DNA of 64,000 bases, from positions 31,048,128 to 31,112,127 of the forward strand of contig CM057154.1 of NCBI GenBank assembly GCA_029962745.1, given 5' to 3'. Shown in pieces: positions 1-11,500 of this stretch. This stretch comes from Echinometra lucunter. Lineage: Eukaryota; Echinodermata; Echinoidea; Camarodonta; Echinometridae. Numbering within the stretch: position 1 is the first letter of the stretch; each line of letters begins with the position of its first letter. The notes beneath the pieces were generated by a model. It made no database searches, was not told the DNA's origin, and saw nothing but the letters and a program-made list of their open reading frames with translations. The position numbers and the translations under genes were made by a program.

Positions 1-2085
1 TCAGCCAATCAAAATTAAGGAAAGATGTCAGATCTGACAACTTGTCAGACAACAAATGTTGATGAAACGCTCCCCTGTTCTAACTCTTTCCGCTTGACAT
101 TTCATGCTCATGAGATAAAACAGGGTGGGAGGTGTTTTAACTTTGCATGCGGTATGTCATGGCGGCAATTTTTCTCGCTCATAAATGTTTTTGGTTGGAA
201 TGAGGGGATAACGAGATCCAATAAACCTTGCTTTTATTCCCGAAACAAAATTTGGAAAGAATTTTTGCCTCGGGTGGAGAAATTTGGCAATTGTCTGCGA
301 TAATATCGAAGATGATTTGCACAAATAATTCTGTCACATCATCACATCTGAATTAAAGCAAGAAACTAAGCGCAAATTAATGCGCTCATTACAACGCAAA
401 TATATAAGTTCACGCGTTTCACGAACCCCTTCCCCAGGGAGCGATCTTATTGGCTGAGTCAGCTTAGACTCATCTCTAACAACTTTCCCCATTGGATAAT
501 ATCTTTGCGGTGGGTGTGGCTTTGATGACTTACAACACCGTTAAAACAGTTCTCAGAATACCGTTTAAAGACTGTTTTAGCGGTGTTGTAAATCAATGCC
601 TTAAAACAGAAGTTATAACAGAATTTAAAACAAAGTTAAAACGGTGTTCAGAATACCACCCCTGTACATTATCAAAAAGAAGCAGCCAAATTTCACTTCA
701 TTATGAAACAGCTGAGGTTGGACATTTGGCATCCAACAATACATGTACAATACATGCATGTAATCTACAGTATAGGCTATCATGCTACAGAGAAGTGAAT
801 GTCTTCCCCCTCACAGCTGTTCACTACACATTGCTTCTAAATTAAAGTGGGAGTGATGCTCAGATAATGCTTGCACTCAAAATAGCATCATTCCAATTTG
901 AAGCTATTCAGCAGCATGAAATTCTACAGCAAGAAATCCTACATGATTGGTATGACTGATTTAATCAAGACTGCCCATGCACTGAATACCAATCAGTCCA
1001 TGCTGAGAGACATGACTACTCTAAGTGGAAAGAATTTACAAAATGCTATTTCTTTCCTTTTCCCCAGTTGTCAAGAGGAATATTTAAGACGAAGTCATTA
1101 TCATTCATATACCTAGAATCTGAGATGTACCTCAAAATCTTATTTTCTTTATTACACAAAAAGAGGGCTGTCTATCCACGTTTCTTGATCATGATATTAA
1201 ACCAACTACCAGGTATAACCAAGTACATGTATGTATGTAGATGTTCAGTTTCACAATCAATTTCAAATAACTTGTGATTTTAACATTCTCCATTCTTTAA
1301 TGATTTTGATGTTAACTTTAAAAATACCAGCACAATTCCAGTCACAAATGTGTTTGGAAATGAAATGAATAATTATTTACAATTCCTTATAAATCTCCTA
1401 CCACAAAAGAATGTGTTGAATCAAGAACTTTGTACTGAAATAAATTGTGTTCCCTTTCTTGTTCTTGTTTCCATGTTCTTTAATTTTTGCTTGTATCATC
1501 TCATTTTCTCAGTGTGCAAGTATTACAATTCAATATTTTCGATCATCTACTATTCATCAGCTACATGTATGATTTATATACCTTAATACATGTAGGTACA
1601 CATCAAATCCAAAATCAACTTGTGCTGAATAATGATTACGAATTGAGGGTAAACTGAAAATTGTTGGTTCTAATTCAGCTTACCATATTTCAATTTGTTA
1701 AAATTCAATCTATGTATATTTATGTTTTAATGCTATGGCCAGCTGTCAACGTTATCTGTTGATACCCATAGTGGTTATTGTTCGTATACAAGAAGAAAAA
1801 AAAAAGATGTTCAATGTATATCTTATATAGTCCTGTACATTGATCTCTTAATACAGAATATCTTTGACTTATTTCCCTCTGTTTTTGCATGAATAAATGT
1901 GTTTCGTTGCAACAACTTTCTAATTTTATTATTTTAGATAAGTGCACTTAAACCTTTAAGAACAGGCAATAGAGCGGTGGATTTTACAAGGACATGCTCT
2001 CTTTTAAAAAGGTTTGACCATTTCATTTCATTTCATTACAAGCAAATACACATGAACTGCAAACAAGGAAATAGGATATTCTCAC
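1..2085. other. Left-edge non-coding stretch (probable intron of the minus-strand gene)
   Basis: No convincing exon is seen on either strand. The open frames here are short, lack splice-bounded structure and match no family known to me. A short hairpin lies at 530-591. Because the minus-strand coding exon at 2086-3258 ends in a splice donor, this stretch should be intron of that gene, possibly hiding a short exon I cannot identify. Confidence 0.5.
530..591. repeat. Short inverted repeat (21-bp arms, 20-bp loop)
   Basis: The arms at 530-550 and 571-591 are complementary with one mismatch (left arm starts TTACAACACCGTTAAAAC). A related fragment, TTAAAACGGTGTTCAGAATACC-like, follows near 635-660. 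This suggests a small fold-back element or MITE fragment. No target-site duplication was recognised. Confidence 0.55.
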
Positions 2086-3258
2086 CTGCTCCTGCATGCG
2101 CGTACGAGGTGATTTACTGCTCCGACCTCCAGAACTCTTCCCCTGGCTCCTCTTTTCAGTACCAGTACTCTCTTTCTTATTCCTCTTCTCAAGTGTTCTC
2201 TCGCTCACTACTAAACTACCATCACTTTCCGACTTCAAACTTCTCAACTCAAGCTCCACATTTGTGTTGTTGTCTTCATCAAAGCTATTGCTTACATAGG
2301 ACATTTTAGAATCCTCTTTGTTTCCTCTGACATCATCCTTGATATCATCCTTGACACTTTCACTATTCCTTCTGTTCCGAGACAACCCCTCTCCAGTAAG
2401 ATGGCCTCTGAAGTGGTCTTTCCTCTGAGAAGGGTCTTGTCCTGGAAGAGAAGATTCTTTATGGTTTGATGGCATGTGAACTTCATTAATACTTTCCTGA
2501 GATATGACCCGAATCATCTGATCTGGGGTAGAGGTCCGACTTAAATCGCTATCACGAGGAGTTGTCCTTGAAATTTTGTCCCTACTTGATATGCCAATAC
2601 TGGTTTTTGGTGATGAAGACGTCTTCGTACTTGCAGTGTTAGGCTGTTCTTTCAAGCCATTCCCTCTAGGTGTTGAACTCTGACTGATGCTACCATAAGC
2701 CTCAGAGTTTCGATGTTTTGATGTTCTTTTGGGTTTAGTGTCCGTAGCTGCAAGAGGGGAAGGGCCAATACTTAATGATGATCTTGGGGACTGCACTGGC
2801 AAGCTAGCCTTTCGTTTACCAGTGATACCACTTTTGATTAAGTTCCGCCTTGGATCATTTTCGCTCATTCTCCGCACAAACAAAGGAGTGCTGGTGTTCA
2901 CAGGTGTAGGTGTAGAGTGTGGCGAGTCGACCCTGTTACTATTACTGCTTGAAGCACTTCTATGTCCTCTGTCTCCTGTAGAACTCTGCATGGATGGGGA
3001 TCCACTTTTGGGCTTAGCACCATTTTGAATCTGAGAAGTGGAGCTTTGTTTCAATCGCTCAAGGCGTCGCTTGAGGACCTCTCCTGTTTGAAGGGTTCCT
3101 TTACCACCTCCACTAACTCTCCTCGTTGCTCCACTTGCAGTGGCACTGGAAGCACTTGTTTTGGTTACTCTCTCCATGGATGATCCAGGAGAATTTCTCT
3201 CACTGGCAACTCTGCTAGGTGGAGCCCTAAATGCTGATTTCCGTGGAGGCGAAGACAT
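2086..3258 (-). CDS. First coding exon of an unrecognised basic, Ser-rich protein (partial)
   Basis: A 391-codon open exon starts at the ATG at 3258-3256 and ends in a splice donor (GAGCAG|GTGAGA, intron beginning at 2085), so the protein continues to the left. The peptide begins MSSPPRKSAFRAPPSR. It is rich in Ser, Thr, Arg and Lys, with SP/TP sites, and looks disordered. A short amphipathic basic stretch, VLKRRLERLKQ, lies near residue 62, and an acidic patch (SFDEDNNTNVELELRSLKSE) near residue 325. The last codons (RTRMQEQ) could lead into a coiled coil. I do not recognise the family. The unbroken long frame, the ATG near a clear upstream acceptor at 3345-3350 and the good donor argue that it is real. 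A cytoskeletal or centrosomal protein would fit this composition, but that is only a guess. Confidence 0.62.
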
Positions 3259-3293
3259 AGTGATAAGATGAGCACCACTTCAAATTAATACTG

Positions 3294-3338
3294 TCAATCC
3301 ATATTCATTAAGCCATCATCTGCACTATGCACATCCAT
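3294..3338 (-). other. 14-residue upstream ORF in the 5' UTR of the Ser-rich gene
   Basis: The 5' UTR piece between the acceptor (TTTTAG at 3350-3345) and the main ATG (3258) contains ATG at 3338-3336, followed by 13 more codons and TGA at 3296-3294. It ends 35 bases before the main start. If this exon is in the transcript, the uORF could damp translation of the main frame. Confidence 0.4.
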
Positions 3339-5914
3339 TGCACCCTAAAAACAAATAAAGGATAAATAAAATAGAGTGAAAAGAGAGGGAAACACAGACT
3401 CAGCTCTTCTAAGAAATGGAGCATATCGAAATCATTTCATAATAATCTTCTATCATTAATTTAGACTTGACTGTCCCTATAGTAACCATGGTTGTTTTTA
3501 TTACTATATTAGCAGTTGGAACATGTTTTTAGCTCTGGCACATCTATTATATGTCAAATGCCCCTACAGCTGCAGCAAGGGCATTTGAAATGTTGAAACT
3601 ATGGCACATCTAAGTTAGTCTAGGCCTATATTATCACACTTCACAAAATGTGGGGAAATTTTTTTTTAAAGAAGAAAAAAAAATGTAAAAGCATCCCAAT
3701 ATGCCAAATCGACCATGCTAACAATCTTGTCGCCCTCCCTTAGGCAAACCCAGAGGATAGGGCCGAACCGCGCATGCTGAATTCATTTGTGTGCAAGCAA
3801 ATGCAGTCCAGTGGCAGCGGCAGCGGAGACATTCTGCACAACATCCAGCAGTGAAACATTTGTGAGTTTGACTGCATTTCTGGCCAGAATCGAAATGATT
3901 TCCATCAAACAACCGAAATTCTAAAAGCCCAGAGGACAATATATCAGAACATAATTACCTGATTAAAACATATTTGAAAGTCATTTTGAACTTGATTGCC
4001 ACATGACATAGAATAGATTACCTCCAGTTTTGGCTGTCTCTGCCGATCTCTGCACTATAGGCTAGACCTTATTATATGACTAGACCTATAGAGTATGAAT
4101 GGCACACGCGCACGTTCTGGCCCCTATTCTTCGGGTTTGCCCTCCCTTATTTTTTCAACTGAAGTGCTCAAATTTTCAGAGAAAATAAAAATAAGCAAGC
4201 AGGGGTAACATTTTAATACCGAGTCAGCGACCGTTTCTTGGTCGTGTTGACTATGAATCTGCACCGTGTGCATAGTGACGAACGACGCCAGCGCCATGGC
4301 CTGGGCTGCAGGGGGTCTGATAAACCGTCACGATACCGGACGCCGCAGTTACAATCCCGTCGAAGAGAGACGAAACATCAAAGCTGTTATACTGTTATAA
4401 CATATCAAATAATTCCATAACTATCTAATGCAAATACCATGACCTCTATGAATAAAATCTACGTCATATGGTGCTAGTCCTTACCTTGGAAGAAGCAAAA
4501 ATCGTCATAATTTCCGATTCGTCCGAGCATTTTCACACATTCTACGTAACTACACAAATCAATCAATCAACACAAGCTCCGCTTACGGTGTCCTCAAAAA
4601 GTCTAAAGCGAAGTCTCTCTATGATCTTTACTACTAGAACCGCATGCTATTTTTACCTTTTTCTTTTTAATTCAGGTATATTGGGTGGGTCTGAAAAGGA
4701 AAATTAAATACACCCACCTAAAATAATCCGTTCAGTCAAAGAATATATGATGACCTACGGATATAATTTTTCTCCACTCATTCGGCTTTCATAAATTGTC
4801 AAAGCTAGTACATGTAATATAATACTAATGTATATATTGTTTGAAAAATATATATATTTTTTTTTACAAGAAGAGATATTTCCATACCAGCCATAGAATT
4901 TACAGAAATTAAAGAAAACATTGTCTGAACTTCTGAATACTGAAGTATGTTTATGAATGTTCTCATTCATGTGCATGATTTAAGTACCCCCCCCCCTTTT
5001 TTTTTTTATCACGCCTTGTCTTCTGATTTCCAATTTCACAATGGAGAATTATGTCCTGTTTTGTTTGTTTGTTTTTATTGGGTCTACCAAATAGTATATT
5101 TCCCTTTGCTATGGGAGTCTAGATTATCAAGAACATGGTAAGCCATGTCGAGCTATATGTGGTAAATGAAAGTTCAAATTTTAATCTTATAGGTCTGGTC
5201 AAGTCACTGAAATGGTCTAACTTTCTGCATGTATATTCATAACTTTTAGGGATGTGTTCTATAAGTTACTGGCCATGAGACAGTGAATATCACGAAATAA
5301 CACTTTCTTTCAGATTATCACTGTACCCTCTCTCTTTACAAAAACCGGTTCCGCGCCTGATATAATTATAAACACTGCTATACAGGTGCCAAAGGGACTA
5401 GCTGAAAAGGGCCGCTCGATAGTATTTTGGGCTCTAGGGCCATTTGATTTGCGGCCTTACAGCCCCTAATAGTTATCACAAGTTAACACTCGCAAGGTTT
5501 TTAACTCTATTTTTCAAACGAAATAACATTGCTATTTCAGTTATTGGGAGCGAACTGACCAAATGAATTTCTATATCTAGAAACTTTCCACTATCCCTTA
5601 ATCCTCTTCTGTTTTGTTTGTTTTTGTTTTTGTTTTTGTTTTTAATTTTTTGAATTTTATACATAATTTCCAATGGTGCAAAAAAAAATCATTTCTAAAA
5701 GGATCTAAATCCGTACAAATAATTTTTTTTTTCTAGAAAAAGTGATACTAATGCAGGATTTCTTTCATTCTCATTGTTAGATGACTAATGTTGGTACTTA
5801 CAATTAACTGTCAAAAGTTTTGAGGTTTCGAGGGAGGAAAACGGTTTAAATAAAAATCCTTGATTTTTGCAAAGCGGATGCAGCCGCCTTTTGCAAATAA
5901 AGGAATTTGGTTTT

Positions 5915-5916
<2 letters not shown>

Positions 5917-6005
<89 letters not shown>

Positions 6006-6018
6006 GTGTATATATTTT
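5917..6018. repeat. (AT)n microsatellite
   Basis: About 85 bases of nearly pure alternating AT, flanked by imperfect TATATT units. It produces the spurious Ile/Tyr repeat frames seen on both strands. Confidence 0.95.
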
Positions 6019-7053
6019 ATATTCAAATGAGTCATACTGAAGCGCGAATGGAACGGCATCCAGTCTTACCAATACTTTGGTTTTGGTGAAAAATTGATTT
6101 AGCGCCTTTTGGAAATAAGCTCTTCATAATTTATGTTCGGCAAACATACGACCATGCTGTTACTCGGCCGGAACCAAGTTTGAAAAAAAAAAATAAATAA
6201 AATAAATAAATAAAACTGAGCAAACCCTTCAGTGCCGCCCCCCCCCCCCAAAGAGATCTAAAATTCTTCATGAGTCTTCTGATGGTGTTCTTTAATTGTC
6301 AGACATTTTTTTTTTTTCATATAAAACATTCCTTATTTAGTTATCCATTGACACACATGTTTATGAGTTGAAAGAAGCCGTGCATGCCCCTTCCAACCTG
6401 AGAAAATGATGACATTCGAAAAAGTGAGAATGGCGAATTTCCTAAAAGATCCCAAGATTTGGAAAAAATAGCTTTACCGCGCCGACAAGATAAAAAAAAT
6501 GACAACAACAAAAAGAAATAGAAAGAAAAGATAGCACGCTTCATAATACTCTATACTACCAATCGACAAATTATAGTTTGTCAATAGAAAAACACTATCT
6601 CAGTGAGATATGACATGCAGAATATGAAATTTTAGGGACTCTTTTGTATATATACTTTCCGTCAAATATCCATTATCTAATACGCAATTTACCTTATGCA
6701 TACTTCTGCGACAAAAGCTTCTCTTGACATCAAAGCTTGCGAGAGGTTTGCCCGACATACTAATAACCAATACATGTAAACACTTAATTATACTGAATGG
6801 GGTTTTGGGAAGAAACACATTGATGGTAGGCCTATATATTTTAGTTGATGTTGTTAGTCAATACAACGAGTCATGAAAATACTAGTATTCAAAGTTCTAA
6901 AAAATTTTTTATCTATGCATTTTAAAAACAATTAAAATGAACGTGATATGCTCCTATTAAAATACAGCGTTGCCTCTGTTAACTCACAGAAGTGACAACC
7001 TTCCCCCGTTATGAAAAAAAACCCAGCAAAAAACCGAGTTAGACTGTACAATT

Positions 7054-7081
<28 letters not shown>
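7054..7081. repeat. (GA)n microsatellite
   Basis: Pure GA run of 28 bases between the Ser-rich gene and TLCD3. Confidence 0.9.
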
Positions 7082-7085
<4 letters not shown>

Positions 7086-7437
7086 ATTTAGTGTTGTAGT
7101 TGTGGTGGTTTTGTTTTGTTTTATTTTTGCTTTATTGTTATTTCCTAAAAAGCGTTAGGAAAATAAATGCTGTTTTTTTTTTTTTATATATACTAAGACC
7201 AACGTTGGGATGTGTATGTTTTATGGCTATATTCCCTATTTCCCTACCCCGTTCCCGTTAATTTATTGTGATACTGCACACGTATATGTTGACGGATGGA
7301 TGCCCCTGGTAGCGAGGGGTCCGAATTCAGGAAGGAAGGTGGCGCGAATGCATTATTTATAATGTACTTTGAAGGCGAAATAACCTTTCCTTTAGCTAGC
7401 TTGGCTTCGAGCAGCAAAATATCTTCATCTAATATCT

Positions 7438-7895
7438 AATATTCGTAATGCTTGCTCTTTCCACAATTTTAAATCCAATCTGAAGGAATATCTCACATTA
7501 TCATAGGAATGTGCTCAAGGGAATTTTTTTACTATCTCTACCCCCCCCCCCCTTCTCTCTCTTGTTTTTCTCTCTGACATTTTGTCTAGGGATTGTGCGG
7601 TCTTGTGTCCCTTGCAAAATACATTGAATATGAAGTGTCAATGATGTTGTTTAGAACTCAAAATCATACCAAATATGTCCAATGCAATTTTTGTTTTGTT
7701 TTGTTTATTACAATGTATGTATTCCTCAAGCGTAATTTCCACATGACTATGTAATTATCATATTTGTATGTAGCAGTTCCTTTCATTCGGACCCCATGGA
7801 AGAACAGTTGTATTTTTGTTAATACGACTGAAATGGGCTATCCGCCGTTTGTATCCAATATGCTATTTTGAACGAAAATAAAAATAAACAAACAA
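7438..7895 (+). mobile_element. 5'-truncated non-LTR retrotransposon 3' end (LINE remnant)
   Basis: The frame at 7438-7506 reads NIRNACSFHNFKSNLKEYL, ending TLS and TAG. This matches the typical C-terminus of CR1/L2-like LINE ORF2 proteins (an N-IRN...SF..FK..LK.YL pattern). It is followed by about 390 bases of 3' UTR ending in an A-rich AAATAAAAATAAACAAACAAATAAA tail (about 7868-7900). The 5' boundary is not visible. Family assignment is by motif only. Confidence 0.55.
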
Positions 7896-8590
7896 ATAAA
7901 CTTTGCAATCGTGTTTCTATAGTGCTCGTGTTTTCATTTCATAAGATGTCATCTTTTTTCCATTTATTCATTTATTTGTTTTATCTTAACAGGGTAATTA
8001 CTCTTTCAGTTATAGAACCGTTCTTCTAAGAGACCCTGTGATATAACAGCATTACAAAAACATAGGTAATCAACAAATATCATACAAAGTTACTTAAAAA
8101 TATAACAATAGGAATATTTTTTTCTTCCTTTTAAAACATATAACATGAATATGAAAAGAATATGAGACCGGCAGGCCAAATGTTCAAGACAGGATCAGGT
8201 GAGTATAATAAAAGAAATGTTTTTCGTAAATGTAATTGTAAGGTCTAATTTTGGTTCTCAAGAATGAAAAAAAAAAAGTTTTGCATATAAAAATATAGGA
8301 ACCAGCAGTACAGCAGTACAGAAACCTAACAAACAGAACACGATAACATGATCTATGTTTACATGAGTCTCCAATACAAATTGACAAAAATATGCTTAGA
8401 CTGAGGACTTCTTACAGGATAAGGTTTACATAAATAAACCATCCGATTTGTGTTTTCACCCGGGGTTTTCACGCGCACCTGCTTCTCGCAAGGCAGACGC
8501 ACCGTCTTCATGTAAACAAAACAGCTGACACTCTTTAACTTCAATTCGGGGTTTCCCCCTTTTTCTCACTCGCTATCATTTGGGATCAGT

Positions 8591-11500
8591 ATGACTTCTC
8601 CCGATCCTGTTGTCTTGATCTTAGCATTCTTAGGAGGAAGTATCTTTTTCCCATCTGTCTTTTCAAGCATTCGCAGATGTTCCTATTCACTGTTCTCGAA
8701 GGATAAAAAGAATATCGATGCAGCCTGTGCAGCTATTGCTTTAAGGTAATTTTGATCTGCTATTATGTACACAAACAATAGTTCAGTCCCACTAACTGCA
8801 TAACGCGTGGACATTATTGATAGTGAAGCTGTTCAATTTGAAAGTTGCTGAATATTCAGGTAATATTACAACAAATCAAAAATTTCACAGTAAATCAAAA
8901 GAGGAGAGATGGGGTTCATCTTAGTAAGAGAACGTATAATCATTTATAATGGGTATTTGGTAGATATAAGCATGTGGGATGAGTACGATTCTACGAATGA
9001 CTGGATTCCCCCTCTCTTGTCTTCCTTTAGTTTAGCTTTTAATACCAATCATGCTAATACCGGTAGATGATCCTTCCCAGTTATACATGAACAAGCTTAT
9101 CTGAGATAAGCTTGTACTCCATAGTAGTCATTGCACCAGAAAAGCTCCAATAGCTTTTGTGTCATTTTACCAGGTGTTTTGGCTTGGTAGAAAATCATAC
9201 ATGAGAGGAAAATAATTATTCAGAATTCCATTTTCAACTCTTTATTTATTTTATTTATTTATTTATTCAGTATTTTTTATACAGGGTAGCCCCATCAGTA
9301 GACAAGTACTGTTATACTTGGGGGCCCTGTAAAACATAAAACAACACAACAATGCATACATACAATAAAACAAGTTAAACAAGATGGCATTTCAGGAAAA
9401 ATAAACTAACAAAACAGAATCATTATTACAGTGTACTTTCCTTAATATGTCTATAAGTATGATAAGAGAGGGAAGAGAGGGGAGGATATAGAAAAAAAGG
9501 AAGAAATAAAGGGAGAAAAGAAAAGGAAGGACAGGGAGAGAGAAACAGAAAGAGAGGGAGAGAAGAGAGATCAGAATGTGAAAAACTTGAGTGGAGAGAA
9601 GAGATATACCTAGGACATAGAACTGTGGAGTGTCAGGAGTATGCTTTCACAACAGTAAAAGTACATGTGTACATCACTCATTAAAGTGAGGCAGGCTATA
9701 CCTATACCTTCAATATGCCGCAGTAAAAGAAGATATTGTGGAGGAATTTTTTACATTAGTTGGGAGTTGGTTCCACAGGCACGAACCATGGTGGGAAAAG
9801 GCTTTCTTCCCAGCTTTGGTCCGTGCCTGTGAATCCCCAAATTTGTGGAACATAAAGATTTGAGGAGTCCCTGAATCAGATAATCTAGCAAATTTAAGAA
9901 AAATTAAATCTTTCTTTGGGCAATTTTGTTGTCTGTTTTTGATTGCTGCAACTGTGAATGTTCGCTACAGTCCCACACACGTTTGGCCCTATGACTATGA
10001 GTGGATCCTTCCATGACTTCTGTTCTTCATCTCCTCCTTTTTACTCAAACTTTGTCATCTTATATTATTTTCTATTTTCTTATGTTTCTTCTCTTTCTTT
10101 TCTTTTTCTTTTTCTTTGTTTTCTTCTGTTTCTTTCTTCTTTGTTTTATTCTGTTTCTTCTTTTTTTTTCCTTTTTCCACTTTGTCTTCTTCCATCATCA
10201 TTAGTCATCATTATCTCCTGTTTCTTCATCTCTGTCCTCATTCCTGCCTGTCCTTTTCATTTGTCCTAACCATTATACAACTATATTATAAACCTGAATT
10301 ATTTTATATTATGATTTGGGTGTTATTTTTATACATTTTCTGATTCCAGGGCATTATACAACTATATCATAAACCTGAATTATTTTATATTATGATTTGG
10401 GTGTTATTTTTATACATTTTCTGATTCCAGGGTATTCAGCCCTTACGGTGCCCTAAGGTTTTTCTTTTGTTTGTTTGTTTGTTTGTTGTTTTTTTACAAA
10501 TACCTTTTGAATCCCTTTTTGATACAGAAAAGCACTAGATTTGTTCATGTGCATTATATGAACATCCCAACAATCCAAACATGTTGGACTGAGGAAGTTT
10601 GGGTTGTTGGGACTTCAGGAGCTCAACCGCATGTTCTGCTGCTCAAGACTTGAAGTTGAATCCGTTAAGGCTAATATTGGCAGGTTTACCATATTCTATA
10701 AGTAGGTCAACCTAATATTCAAGGTTATCATTATAAAAGGATATTTGTGATGTGATGTGTTTATAAACCATTATCATATTTTCACAGATATTGATAGATC
10801 TTATATAAATTTCTATTTAATTGTATCATGCTTCTTTTTTTTTTAGATGTACATCCATCATTCAAGCCTTTTTTGCTATAGTTGCAGGCTTATATATCAT
10901 CAGGAACACATACCAAGATGTTATTTTCAGCAGGTGAGTGACTTCTTCATTTATTTGAAAATTAGATCTGTACGTGTACCAGGAAATTACCTGAAATAAG
11001 TTTTTGGGAGGGTGTGGATTCGAAAATAAGCATTCTAGTTACCCAATCTGCAACAATTGGTTAAATGCAAAAATAGCAAAATACAAATAAAAAAGGTTTC
11101 AAACCTTTCAGGTTTCAAACATTCAAACTTGTCAAAGATGCCACCTTTCTACTACAGAAGTCAGCTGTGTTTTTCTTCATACCCAATTTTAGATTTTGCT
11201 TTTAGTAGAATATTGATCGTGAAGTTCGTGAAGCAGAGTCTAATTAAGAAGAAGAAGCAGAAAAAGACAGAAAGAGAGAAAGAAAAATGATGGATTAAAA
11301 TGCTTGATTATATGAAACTTTTTTTTAATTTGTTTTCTTTCTATAGGTGTATGCTGGTTGATATCTATGCAAACTTTGGAGTTCCCTACATGGTCTATGA
11401 TATTGGTGCTATGTACATCGTTTATCGGGAGGAAAAACAGTTGCATGATGCTCCCACCAGAACAACAGTACTATCTTTCATGGCTAAGCAGATTGTACTG

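Larger units (their letters stand above)
3345..8590. other. Intergenic or 5'-proximal stretch between the divergent Ser-rich and TLCD3 genes
   Basis: No coding exon is supported. It holds an (AT)n array at about 5917-6018, a (GA)n run at 7054-7081, C runs near 4987, 6239 and 7542, and a plus-strand LINE 3' remnant ending near 7895. A second tail-like piece with ACAGGGT..ACCCTGT pairing lies at about 7960-8050. The promoters and non-coding first exons of both flanking genes must lie here. The locally GC-richer stretch at 4230-4400 is one candidate, but no element is decisive. Confidence 0.5.

Noticed and set aside
25..303. 92-codon plus-strand frame at the left edge
   Set aside because: No family resemblance, no splice or promoter context; consistent with chance.
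898..1116. Region with two overlapping short frames and a peptide EAIQQHEILQQEILHDWYD in a third frame
   Set aside because: Briefly looked like a degraded coding exon, but it is interrupted by a stop and I recognise no homologue.
5811..6089. Ile/Tyr-repeat frames on both strands
   Set aside because: Translation of the (AT)n microsatellite.
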